This document shows, in pieces, positions 1 to 7,190 of a stretch of 18,543 nt of DNA. The stretch covers positions 17,139-35,681 of the forward strand of contig JALVGO010000088.1 of NCBI GenBank assembly GCA_027029065.1, given 5' to 3'. A model generated the notes under the pieces. It searched no databases. It was not told the origin of the DNA and saw nothing but the letters and a program-made list of their open reading frames with translations. The stretch comes from Sulfurovum sp. (lineage in GTDB: Bacteria > Campylobacterota > Campylobacteria > Campylobacterales > Sulfurovaceae). Within the stretch, counting starts at the first letter, position 1. Each line of letters starts with the position of its first letter. A program made the translations under genes and the position numbers.

Positions 1-2
1 AG

Positions 3-1013
3 ATGCAGGAAAATACCCAAAAGAGTGTCGGCTACGGTTTGCTCGTCATGGCGGCGGTGGTGATTGTGCTTGCCGGTGTCAAGACCGCTTCAGTGATTGT
101 CGTACCCTTTCTGCTTGCCCTTTTTCTTGCCATTATCCTCTCGCCGCTTTTCTTGTGGCTCAAATCCAAAAAGGTACCGCAGGGTATCGCACTGCTGCTG
201 ATTGTACTGCTGCTCTTCCTCTCTGTCGGTACGCTTGTGATGCTCATTGGCAGTTCGGTACAGGACTTTACCCACAATGTCCCCGCCTATGAAGCCAAAC
301 TGCGTACCGATTTCAGCCACTTTCTGGGAGTGCTTGAGCGGTATAACATCCAAATCCCCAAAGAGGACATTCTCTCCATGTTCGCTACCGACAGCATCAT
401 GGAGTACATTGCCCATACACTCAAATCACTCGGCGGTCTGCTGACCAATTCGTTTATGATCATCCTGACCGTGATCTTCATGCTGATGGAGATCGGAAAT
501 TTCAGCAAAAAACTCCAAAACTCCGGAAGCCTCGGACTTCAGTCACTGCTGAAGGTGAGTGATGACATCAAACACTTCATCCTGCTCAAATCCCTAACCT
601 CCGCAGCAACTGGTCTTACAATCACCATAGCACTCAAATTCATCGGCATAGACTATGCCATACTCTGGGGTGTGGTCGCTTTTTTGCTCAACTACATCCC
701 CAATATCGGCTCCATCCTCGCTGCCGTACCTGCTGTACTGATGGCACTGGTACAGTTTGACATAGGCACGGCACTCATGGTTGCCGGTGTGTACCTCTTT
801 GTCAACATCCTCATCGGCTCCATCCTTGAACCGCGCATCATGGGTCAGGGACTTGGACTCTCAACCCTTGTGGTCTTCCTCTCCTTGATCTTCTGGGGAT
901 GGCTGCTCGGTCCGGTAGGCATGCTGCTCTCCGTACCGCTGACGATCATGGTCAAGATCATTCTCGATGCGAAAGAGGATACACGTTGGATTGCAACACT
1001 GTTGGGGAATTAG
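3..1013 (+). CDS. AI-2E family transporter (PF01594-type membrane protein)
   Basis: A 336-residue, very hydrophobic inner-membrane protein. Two N-terminal helices (about residues 11-53) are followed by another at 60-84, a polar segment at about 85-145, and a cluster of C-terminal helices. The family signatures are visible: NYIPNIGSILA at 230-240 and EPRIMGQGLGLS at 276-287, followed by the WGWLLGPVGMLLSVPL block. The length is normal for the family. Members have been linked to AI-2 export, Na+/H+ exchange and other transport, so the substrate cannot be named. The ATG lies two bases from the window edge, so no ribosome site is visible and the true start could be upstream. The gene ends cleanly and is followed by a REP-like hairpin that could act as its transcript end. 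Confidence 0.9.
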   Translation: MQENTQKSVGYGLLVMAAVVIVLAGVKTASVIVVPFLLALFLAIILSPLFLWLKSKKVPQGIALLLIVLLLFLSVGTLVMLIGSSVQDFTHNVPAYEAKLRTDFSHFLGVLERYNIQIPKEDILSMFATDSIMEYIAHTLKSLGGLLTNSFMIILTVIFMLMEIGNFSKKLQNSGSLGLQSLLKVSDDIKHFILLKSLTSAATGLTITIALKFIGIDYAILWGVVAFLLNYIPNIGSILAAVPAVLMALVQFDIGTALMVAGVYLFVNILIGSILEPRIMGQGLGLSTLVVFLSLIFWGWLLGPVGMLLSVPLTIMVKIILDAKEDTRWIATLLGN

Positions 1014-1037
1014 TACGGTTTTGTGCGGCATAACGTG

Positions 1038-1064
1038 TTCCCACGCAGAGCATAGGAGTGGGAG
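1038..1064. repeat. Degenerate REP-like hairpin
   Basis: TTCCCAC (1038-1044) pairs with GTGGGAG (1058-1064), one pair being a T-G wobble, across a 13-nt loop that includes GCAGAGC. It resembles the dispersed TTCCCACGCAGAGCGTGGGAA-type palindromes common in proteobacterial genomes, and has the same arm as the element at 1631-1652. It sits just after the AI-2E gene and before the promoter of the DUF4160 gene, and could protect or terminate the upstream transcript. Confidence 0.5.
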
Positions 1065-1102
1065 GCAAAAATTTAGAGAACAAAAAGTGCAAAAATTTTT
1101 GT

Positions 1103-1108
1103 TATAAT
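1103..1108 (+). promoter_or_regulatory. -10 box of the DUF4160-DUF2442 pair
   Basis: A perfect TATAAT preceded by an A/T-rich tract (AAAAATTTTTGT), which fits the Campylobacterota sigma-70 pattern of a strong -10 with a poorly conserved -35. The expected start point is near 1115. This gives the small pair its own promoter and rules out a translation start at the TTG at 1111. Confidence 0.6.
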
Positions 1109-1134
1109 ACTTGAAACGAGATGAGGATGAATAT

Positions 1135-1362
1135 TTGCCGACTTTACTCAATGAAAAGGGTTTTAAGTTTTTCTTTTATGCAAATGAACATGCACCAAAA
1201 CATATCCATGTGATGAAAGGTGAAGGATTTGCCAAAGTTGAATTGGAAAATTTAAAAGTAGTCCAAAACTACCTAAAACCTAAAGATTTGAAAACGGCAT
1301 TAGAGATCATTGAAGAGAATCGAGAGAATTTTATAAGGGTTTGGAATGAATGGTTTAGTTAA
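1135..1362 (+). CDS. DUF4160 family small protein
   Basis: A 75-residue protein starting PTLLNEKGFKFFFYANE after the initiator, with the family's HAPKHIHV motif at about 17-24. DUF4160 proteins usually begin M-P-T-x-L, which places the start at TTG 1135. The GAGG at 1123-1126 is spaced correctly for it, and the in-frame TTG at 1111 lies before the expected transcription start. The gene overlaps the following DUF2442 gene by 17 bp. DUF4160 and DUF2442 genes often occur as neighbours and have been suspected to form toxin-antitoxin-like pairs; I know of no settled function. The coding sequence is much richer in A/T than the genes on either side, suggesting acquisition. Confidence 0.8.
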   Translation: MPTLLNEKGFKFFFYANEHAPKHIHVMKGEGFAKVELENLKVVQNYLKPKDLKTALEIIEENRENFIRVWNEWFS

Positions 1363-1588
1363 AGGTAAAGAAGTTCATTTTGATGATGAATATCTACATG
1401 TAAAACTTGAAGATGGCAGAATAATATCTACTCCGATGGACTGGTACAAACCACTCAAAGAAGCTTCAATATCGGAACTGAAGAACTACAGTTTTATTTG
1501 TATGAATACCGGTATTGAATGGGAATCTATTGATTACCATCTCAGTATAGAAAGTATGTTAGCACTTTCATCAGAAAAAGTTGCATAA
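1346..1588 (+). CDS. DUF2442 family small protein
   Basis: An 80-residue protein with the DUF2442 layout: VHFDDEYLHVKLEDGR, then a PMDWYKPL block and a C-terminal IEWESIDYHLSIESML block, where the family typically has IHWPxLDEDLSVExLL. The ATG lies inside the last codons of the DUF4160 gene (17-bp overlap), with an AAGGG ribosome site about 8 nt upstream, so the two are very probably co-translated. DUF2442 includes DNA-binding-like domains and is often found beside DUF4160, which makes an antitoxin-like or regulator role conceivable. That is inference only. Confidence 0.8.
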   Translation: MNGLVKGKEVHFDDEYLHVKLEDGRIISTPMDWYKPLKEASISELKNYSFICMNTGIEWESIDYHLSIESMLALSSEKVA

Positions 1589-1630
1589 AGATATTGCAAA
1601 TCAGAGAACAGGAATTATGAAACTAACTTA

Positions 1631-1736
1631 TTCCCACGTTCCCGCGTAGGAATACATACATGAGTTCCAGGTACAAAGCTTCTCATTCCACACAAACACG
1701 CATATGCACTCTCATACATGAGCATGGGAGCGAGAG
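1631..1736. repeat. Degenerate REP-like palindromic unit
   Basis: The left arm is a hairpin of TTCCCACG (1631-1638) with CGTAGGAA (1645-1652), one mismatch, loop TTCCCG. The right part contains the dyad CTCATACATGAG (1711-1722) followed by GCATGGGAGCGAG. The whole resembles a decayed inverted pair of the TTCCCACGC...GCGTGGGAACGAG repeat type that is often mobilised by REP-associated (RAYT) transposases. No transposase gene is present here. The right end runs into the 3' end of the NUDIX gene. Confidence 0.45.
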
Positions 1737-2143
1737 AGATATACCTTGAGAATATCAGCATGGTCAAAGACCAGCTTCTCAAACGGTATGGTATCGGGTG
1801 TATAGACAAATGCCTCTTTCGCATCGTCTCCTGCTTTTGGTTCCCCTTCGGCACGGGCGACAAAGACTGCACTTGCCGTGTGGAAGCGCGGGTCACGCTT
1901 CGGGTCGGAAAAGATGCCAAGCAGCCGGGCAATCTGCACATCCAGCCCCGTCTCCTCTTTCATCTCCCGCACCAGTGCCTGCTCAACACTTTCGCCCACA
2001 TCTACAAAACCGCCCGGAAGTGCCAGCCCGACAGGCGGGTTTTTACGTGCAATCAGGACAATACCGCGAAAAGTATCACCATCATACAGTTCGATAATAC
2101 CGTCAGTTGTCAAGTAGGGTGTTTTAGGAGTGAAGTGTGCCAT
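1712..2143 (-). CDS. NUDIX hydrolase
   Basis: A 143-residue protein with a complete Nudix box at residues 45-67 (G-x5-E-x7-REMKEETGL), which binds the metal ions that drive hydrolysis of a nucleoside diphosphate linked to another group. The flanking sequence ([11 protein letters not shown], then [19 protein letters not shown]) is typical of small ADP-ribose-type or house-cleaning Nudix enzymes, but the substrate cannot be fixed from sequence. The ATG directly follows the stop codon of bioV, so it is the last gene of the aroB operon. The last residues (SRSHAHV and stop) are encoded by the right end of the REP-like repeat, so the tail is probably not original to the protein. Confidence 0.88.
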   Translation of the reverse strand: MAHFTPKTPYLTTDGIIELYDGDTFRGIVLIARKNPPVGLALPGGFVDVGESVEQALVREMKEETGLDVQIARLLGIFSDPKRDPRFHTASAVFVARAEGEPKAGDDAKEAFVYTPDTIPFEKLVFDHADILKVYLSRSHAHV

Positions 2144-2659
2144 TCAACGCTCTTTTAACAGATGTCCGGCATCTTTGATGTAGTAGGTGGTTGTCAAAGG
2201 TGCGAAAAAATCAAGTGCCGCTTTGGCATCGATGATCTTGTCTTTTCCACCGAGAAAGACCTCTATGACAGTACCTCGCTGCTGTATCGTCCGTATCTTC
2301 TCCTCCTCCCACACATAACCAAGCAGCGCTTCAAGCGCACTGCTGCTGCCAACCTTTAGAAACGGGGTCATATCTTCACGGGAAGGGTACGCCACGTTTT
2401 TCAGAAACTGTGACACATAGGCATCTTTGTCTGCCTCAAAGTAGCGCAGCTGTGCCCGGACAAATGCCGGTTTCTGGTTTTGGAAAAATGCAGGAGAGAG
2501 CAAAATGAGTCTGTCTACCCTTCTATCGGTCTGCAGCACATACTCCAGTGCCTGCTGTGCACCGTAGCTGAAGCCTGCCACACACATCTCACTCTTGATG
2601 AGCCATTCCTCAAAAAAGCCCTCCTCTCCCTTGAGGGAGAAACCGTTAAAATATCTCAA
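2144..2659 (-). CDS. bioV: BioV-type pimeloyl-ACP methyl ester esterase
   Basis: A small alpha/beta hydrolase of 171 residues. BioV-type enzymes remove the methyl group from pimeloyl-ACP methyl ester, freeing the biotin precursor in Campylobacterota that lack BioH. The nucleophile elbow G-F-S-Y-G places Ser31. Likely acid and base are Asp140 (GGKDKIID) and His166 (AGHLLKER). I chose the TTG start at 2659 because it gives the N-terminus MRYFNGF, which matches my memory of the family, and has AGGA 8-11 nt upstream; it overlaps the end of the FtsH-like gene by 14 bp. An upstream in-frame ATG at 2740 would add 27 residues unlike the family. The assignment to BioV rather than another short hydrolase is by resemblance and context-free. 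Confidence 0.7.
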   Translation of the reverse strand: MRYFNGFSLKGEEGFFEEWLIKSEMCVAGFSYGAQQALEYVLQTDRRVDRLILLSPAFFQNQKPAFVRAQLRYFEADKDAYVSQFLKNVAYPSREDMTPFLKVGSSSALEALLGYVWEEEKIRTIQQRGTVIEVFLGGKDKIIDAKAALDFFAPLTTTYYIKDAGHLLKER

Positions 2660-4316
2660 GGAGTATCTTCCTGCACGCTTCATGGGTGATATTCTCATGC
2701 TCAAGCAGATAGGCAGAGACTTCATCAAGTGCCCGATCAAGGGTCTTCAGGAGGGCTTTAAGTTCTGAAACCACATCTTTGAGCAGTGTCTCCTCCTCCG
2801 TCGGTGTCACAACAAAGTTCTCACTCATCGCATACTCATACACCACTTTCCGCACCAGCTCTTTTGCCTGATGAATATCGTGGCTGGCATTGGTAAACTG
2901 TTCGTTGTAGCGCATCTGTGTCGCGATGCTTCCGGCAAGATAGACTTTGATGCGGTTAAGCAGTGCCGAACGCGAAAGTATCTCATGCTCCTGAATGGCA
3001 AGCCGTGTATTGACAATACCGATCTTCTCGAACTCCACATCCAGCCATGTGGCAATGAGCGCCTTGGCACCCTGATAGACCGCCTGAATGTGGCGTTCTT
3101 CATCGGTAAAACTGAGGATCTTGCGCTTGCCAAGCAGTACTTTCTCCTTAACTGCTTCAAAATCGGAAGTCTCTACCACACTGCGTCCCTCACGCATGGC
3201 AAAAATCGCCGCTTCATTTGTCAGCGTATCAAGTGCGGCGGAGCTGAACCCTACCGTCATGCGCGCGACATGCTCGATATCGACATTGTTGGGTTTGTGT
3301 GCGAGATAGAGTTCGAGTGTCTTTTTTCTATCTTCCAGATCGGGCAGAGAGATGTGGATGCGGCGGTCAAAACGTCCCGCACGCAGCAGCGCCTCGTCAA
3401 GTACATCGATCTTGTTGGTCGCACCGATGACAATAACCCCGGAACTCTCTTCAAAGCCGTCCATCTCCGTCAACAGCTGATTGAGCGTCGCTTCACGCTC
3501 ATCATTACGAAGCTCTCCCCTGCTCTTGCCTACCGCATCGATTTCGTCAATAAAGACGATGCTCGGTGCATGCTGCTTGGCTTTCTGGAAGAGTTCGCTC
3601 ACACGCTTAGCACCCATACCGACATAGATGTGTACAAAAGAGGCACCGCTTTGGTAGAAGAAAGGCACTCCCGCCTCTCCGGCAACCGCCTTGGAGATAA
3701 GGGTCTTCCCGACACCCGGAGGCCCCACCAGCAGCACCCCTTTGGGAAGCCGGATGTCAAGCTTCCTGTACTTTTGCGGTTCACGCAGAAAATCGATGAT
3801 CTCCTCAAGCTCCTCTTTGACATCTTTGATACCTGCAACATCATCAAAGGTCACATGCGACGTGATCGGTCTGATAGGGGTATCATTATGCTCAGTACCC
3901 GAAGAGACACTCTCAAGCTGTTTTATCTGCTGCAAACGGCTCTCTTTCATAAACTTGAAAAGGTACAGAAAGGCTCCGGCAAGAATAAGCAGTGACAAAA
4001 GATCGTACAGATTGGATGTATCGCTTTTTGCTTCAACAAGATATTTGCTGAAAAAAGCATTTTTGTTGATAGCGTCCTTATAGACCTTGTAGCGCCCTTT
4101 AGGGGTGACAATGCGGATGTAGTCACCATCTACGATCAGTTTTTCGATCTTCTTTTTTGTGTAGAGGGCATTTGCCTCTTTGTGTGTAATGAGCCTGTCG
4201 GTATCACGCATTATCGCAAAGGCAAGAAGCAAAATAAAGACAACGAGCAGCCCGCTGATAATACGCAGCTTTTTTCTGTTTACATGTTTAAGACTATAGT
4301 TTCGCACGGTTGCCAT
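2646..4316 (-). CDS. FtsH-like membrane AAA ATPase lacking the protease zinc motif
   Basis: A 556-residue FtsH paralogue. It has two membrane helices (about 18-36 and 104-121) enclosing a small periplasmic domain, then a full AAA module: Walker A GPPGVGKT (198-205), pore loop FVHIYVG (227-233), Walker B VFIDEID (254-260), and the second region of homology with arginine fingers R312 and R315. In the protease domain the HEAGH motif is replaced by Y-Q-G-A-K (414-418), losing both zinc histidines and the catalytic glutamate, though the Asp of the third ligand region is kept (D480, SHDIHQA). It therefore should unfold or remodel proteins but not cut them, unless it works with an active FtsH in mixed hexamers. 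It overlaps mtaB by 23 bp and bioV by 14 bp. As I recall, H. pylori has a similar second FtsH-like gene in the same place. Confidence 0.9.
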   Translation of the reverse strand: MATVRNYSLKHVNRKKLRIISGLLVVFILLLAFAIMRDTDRLITHKEANALYTKKKIEKLIVDGDYIRIVTPKGRYKVYKDAINKNAFFSKYLVEAKSDTSNLYDLLSLLILAGAFLYLFKFMKESRLQQIKQLESVSSGTEHNDTPIRPITSHVTFDDVAGIKDVKEELEEIIDFLREPQKYRKLDIRLPKGVLLVGPPGVGKTLISKAVAGEAGVPFFYQSGASFVHIYVGMGAKRVSELFQKAKQHAPSIVFIDEIDAVGKSRGELRNDEREATLNQLLTEMDGFEESSGVIVIGATNKIDVLDEALLRAGRFDRRIHISLPDLEDRKKTLELYLAHKPNNVDIEHVARMTVGFSSAALDTLTNEAAIFAMREGRSVVETSDFEAVKEKVLLGKRKILSFTDEERHIQAVYQGAKALIATWLDVEFEKIGIVNTRLAIQEHEILSRSALLNRIKVYLAGSIATQMRYNEQFTNASHDIHQAKELVRKVVYEYAMSENFVVTPTEEETLLKDVVSELKALLKTLDRALDEVSAYLLEHENITHEACRKILLEIF

Positions 4317-5541
4317 CGGGGGTTACCTCCACATCGTTTAACAGTACCCAGTTGCTGCTGAGATCCTCACTGCTTGCTACCTCTACTTTGTTGAAATACT
4401 GGTCAAACCCATGAAAAACACCATCTTTGCCTGTCTCCAGAAGCACTTCAAGGTTTTGGTTGTGACTTCGCCTGAAGGCATAGTTCTTCGCCTTGACAAG
4501 GGCAGTCAGTTCCCGGTGGCGCTCTTTGGCAATGTTGCCCCGTACTTCCGGTTTCATCGTTGCAGAAGCGGTATTGTCGCGCTTGGAGTAGGAGAAGACA
4601 TGCACATGGGTAAGCGGCAGTTCCCTGACACGCCCGATGGCTTCCTTCCACTCCTTCTCCCCTTCGCCGGGATGCCCTACGATGAAGTCCGTACCCAATG
4701 CATAACCGCGTTCTGCGATCTTGTTGAAGAGGACAATATCACTCTCGAAACGGTTACGGCGGTTCATCAGTTCCAGCATCCTGTCCGAAGTGTGCTGCAA
4801 CGCAATATGCAGATGCTTCGCCATCCACGGTTCATCCAGCAGCTCCATAAACGCATCATCTATCTGGATAGGCTCCAGACTGCCTATGCGGATACGGCGC
4901 ACCCCGCGGATCATGCTCATCTTCTGCAGTAGCTGCGCCATACCCGTACCGTGGTCTTTGCCGTAGCTTCCGACATTGGTTCCTGTCAAAATGAACTCCC
5001 CAAACCCGTTGGCAGCCAGCTTGCGTACCTGTTCGAGTACCGTCTCTTCCCGGTGGGAGCGGGCATCTCCGCGTACCGCGGGGATAATACAGTACGAACA
5101 GCGGAAGTCGCACCCCTCCTGTATCTTGATAAACGCACGGCTTTTGCCGACAAACTCCTCTACGATCGTCTCGTCAATATGCTCCAGATCACCGATCTGA
5201 TAAAAGGGTGTCTCGTGTTTGAGGATCTCATTGATCTTCTCTTTCTCCGAGTGCCCCATGACACCAAATACCTTGCCATCCTCAAAAAGTGCTTCTCCTT
5301 TGGAGTGGGACCCGCATCCGGCAAGGATGATCTTGGCATCAGGATTTTTTCTTTTCATCGAGGAGATGTAGTTGCGTACCGATGAGTCCGCACCGTTGGT
5401 GACGGTACAGGAGTTGACCACAATGATGTCTGAACTGTTCTCATCCTGTGTCAGTTCAAACGCTTCGAGTCTGGACATCATCACCTGTGTATCGAACTGG
5501 TTGGTACGACAGCCAAATGTTTTGAAAAAGACCTTTTTCAT
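4294..5541 (-). CDS. mtaB: tRNA t6A37 methylthiotransferase MtaB
   Basis: A 415-residue radical-SAM methylthiotransferase. MtaB adds a methylthio group to t6A at position 37 of tRNAs that read ANN codons. The N-terminal UPF0004 domain supplies cluster cysteines C11 (KTFGCRTNQ), C45 (NSCTVT) and C76 (LAGCGS). The radical SAM domain has C144-x3-C148-x2-C151 (CDFRCSYC), followed by PAVRGDARSH. The ending is somewhat short for a full TRAM domain but resembles Campylobacterota homologues. The choice of MtaB over MiaB or RimO rests on the first motif (FGCRTNQFD) and the VNSCTVT block. It starts at ATG overlapping the stop of the channel gene by 4 bp (ATGA), so the two are translationally coupled. 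Confidence 0.92.
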   Translation of the reverse strand: MKKVFFKTFGCRTNQFDTQVMMSRLEAFELTQDENSSDIIVVNSCTVTNGADSSVRNYISSMKRKNPDAKIILAGCGSHSKGEALFEDGKVFGVMGHSEKEKINEILKHETPFYQIGDLEHIDETIVEEFVGKSRAFIKIQEGCDFRCSYCIIPAVRGDARSHREETVLEQVRKLAANGFGEFILTGTNVGSYGKDHGTGMAQLLQKMSMIRGVRRIRIGSLEPIQIDDAFMELLDEPWMAKHLHIALQHTSDRMLELMNRRNRFESDIVLFNKIAERGYALGTDFIVGHPGEGEKEWKEAIGRVRELPLTHVHVFSYSKRDNTASATMKPEVRGNIAKERHRELTALVKAKNYAFRRSHNQNLEVLLETGKDGVFHGFDQYFNKVEVASSEDLSSNWVLLNDVEVTPDGNRAKL

Positions 5542-7190
5542 GCCTCTTCCCCATCAAACAGTGTCGGTTGCTGTATCTCTGGCTTACGTACATCTTTGTC
5601 GATGTAGATAGATTGTGTCGGGAATGCCAGTGTAATATCCTCTTCTGCCTGAATCCGCTCGATGATCTCCATGGAGATGGTACTACGCAGGGTCAGTGTC
5701 GCATAGGCGTTGGTATGGTACCACGCCGAAATCTTGATACCGTAGGGCTCGATAAAGCTATAGATACGCGGTTCGACATTGGTGTTTTTCATGCTGTACT
5801 GACTGCGTAGTTTATTGAGCTGTTTTCGGGTAATATCCGTATATCCCTTAGAGTATTTTTTAGTAACTTCCTTGGCAATTTGACTGGCTTTATTCGCATT
5901 GGAATCAAAAGTGATCATAAAGTCAATACCATCCCATACGGTTTTAAGCCCGGCATGGGAATAGTTTGCGATCATATCTGTAAAGACATAGTTGTTAGGA
6001 ACAAAAATGATACGCCCCGCCCTTCGGTTATGCATATAGGTGGTCAGGGTAATATCTTCCTGAATCGTCATACGCAACAGTGAAATATCGACAATATCAC
6101 CCACATACTCCATGCCGTTGCGAACAAACTTCACCCGGTCGCCTACATGTACCGCACCGCCTATCACGATCACGAACCATCCCATCAGCGACATGAACCA
6201 GTCTTTCATTGCAATAGCGATACCGGCAGATGCAAATCCGAGTATGGTCACAAGGTAGTTGACATTTTCAATATAGGCAAAGAGTAAAATCAGTACGGCA
6301 AGTGTTACAAACGTGATGTTGAGAAACTTGTTGATCGTATAGAAACGCTCATTGTCTGACATATAGCGGCGTACAAGATATTTGATCAGGAAGATAATGA
6401 TCAGAAAGATCAGAATAATAATCCCTATTGTGGTAGCCTTTTCAATCTCTTTCTTGATCTCCTCCTGAAGATTGAGTTTGATCTCGTCAATCTTCTTTGT
6501 ATAGACGTTCTGTGTCGTTTCAAATATCTCTTTGACAGGTGTGAAGGTTGCTATCTGATCTCTGGTATCTTCAAGTTCTTTCTTATAGTTTGTATTGTTT
6601 GGATCATGTTTTAGGAGTGCAAGCAGCACCTTCTCTTTCTCTTTCAGCTCACGCATGACTAACTTGATAGATTCAAAACGGCTCTGATACTCCTGTGCAT
6701 CATTATTGAGTCTCTCCTGAAATGAGAGTGCCGAAATGATCGCAAAAGGGTTTCCTACCTGCGGAACATCACCGATGGGAGGCGGGGTAAGAAACTTTTT
6801 GAAAGGATTTTTCTCATACTCTTTCAGCAGTTGCAGCTTCCCTTCCAGAATCTTCTTCTTGCTTTTGAGTGATTCCAATACCTCACGCTGCGCCTTGTTT
6901 AAGCGTCGTCTTTTTGAAAGTGCGTTCAACTGATCGATCTTCTTTGCAAATGCCTCTTCTTCAGATTTGAGCTGCTTGTAGATATGGTAGTTGCTGTAGA
7001 TCTTCGACCATATATTATTCTCTTTCAAGTCTGTGTCGAGCTGTTTTTTCTCTTCAAGCAGATGGGAAACAGCAATAGACTGAGACCCTGTGTCGAAAAT
7101 ATGGCTGTTTCCTGCAACAGCATCGGATACTTCAGGCTGTGCGGCAAGAAGCGTCAAAGCGCACAGCAGTCCCGAAATCAACCGCAGCAT
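5538..7190 (-). CDS. MscS-family mechanosensitive ion channel with coiled-coil periplasmic domain
   Basis: A 550-residue channel protein. Residues 1-26 form a probable signal sequence (LRLISGLLCALTLLAA). Residues about 45-250 are charged and helical with strong coiled-coil character and should lie in the periplasm. Membrane helices follow at about 254-271, 290-307 and 313-345, the last being the pore helix (GFASAGIAIAMKD), then the MscS beta domain (HVGDRVKFVRNGMEYVGDIVDIS) and a cytoplasmic C-terminus. MscS channels open under membrane tension to release solutes in osmotic downshock. The stop overlaps mtaB by 4 bp and the start overlaps the aroB stop by 1 bp (TGATG), so it is coupled on both sides. 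The long extracellular coiled coil is an elaboration over E. coli MscS. Confidence 0.9.
   Translation of the reverse strand: MLRLISGLLCALTLLAAQPEVSDAVAGNSHIFDTGSQSIAVSHLLEEKKQLDTDLKENNIWSKIYSNYHIYKQLKSEEEAFAKKIDQLNALSKRRRLNKAQREVLESLKSKKKILEGKLQLLKEYEKNPFKKFLTPPPIGDVPQVGNPFAIISALSFQERLNNDAQEYQSRFESIKLVMRELKEKEKVLLALLKHDPNNTNYKKELEDTRDQIATFTPVKEIFETTQNVYTKKIDEIKLNLQEEIKKEIEKATTIGIIILIFLIIIFLIKYLVRRYMSDNERFYTINKFLNITFVTLAVLILLFAYIENVNYLVTILGFASAGIAIAMKDWFMSLMGWFVIVIGGAVHVGDRVKFVRNGMEYVGDIVDISLLRMTIQEDITLTTYMHNRRAGRIIFVPNNYVFTDMIANYSHAGLKTVWDGIDFMITFDSNANKASQIAKEVTKKYSKGYTDITRKQLNKLRSQYSMKNTNVEPRIYSFIEPYGIKISAWYHTNAYATLTLRSTISMEIIERIQAEEDITLAFPTQSIYIDKDVRKPEIQQPTLFDGEEA

Noticed and set aside
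1111..1134. TTG at 1111 as the start of the DUF4160 gene
   Set aside because: It lies only 3 bp after the -10 box, before the expected transcript start; the family N-terminus and ribosome site fit TTG 1135.
2871..3995. 374-residue open frame on the plus strand opposite the FtsH-like gene
   Set aside because: It is antisense to a protein with complete AAA motifs, has no recognisable domain and no ribosome site; it is an open-frame shadow.
4294..4932. Open frames on the plus strand opposite mtaB
   Set aside because: They run opposite a protein with conserved cluster cysteines and carry no motifs of their own.
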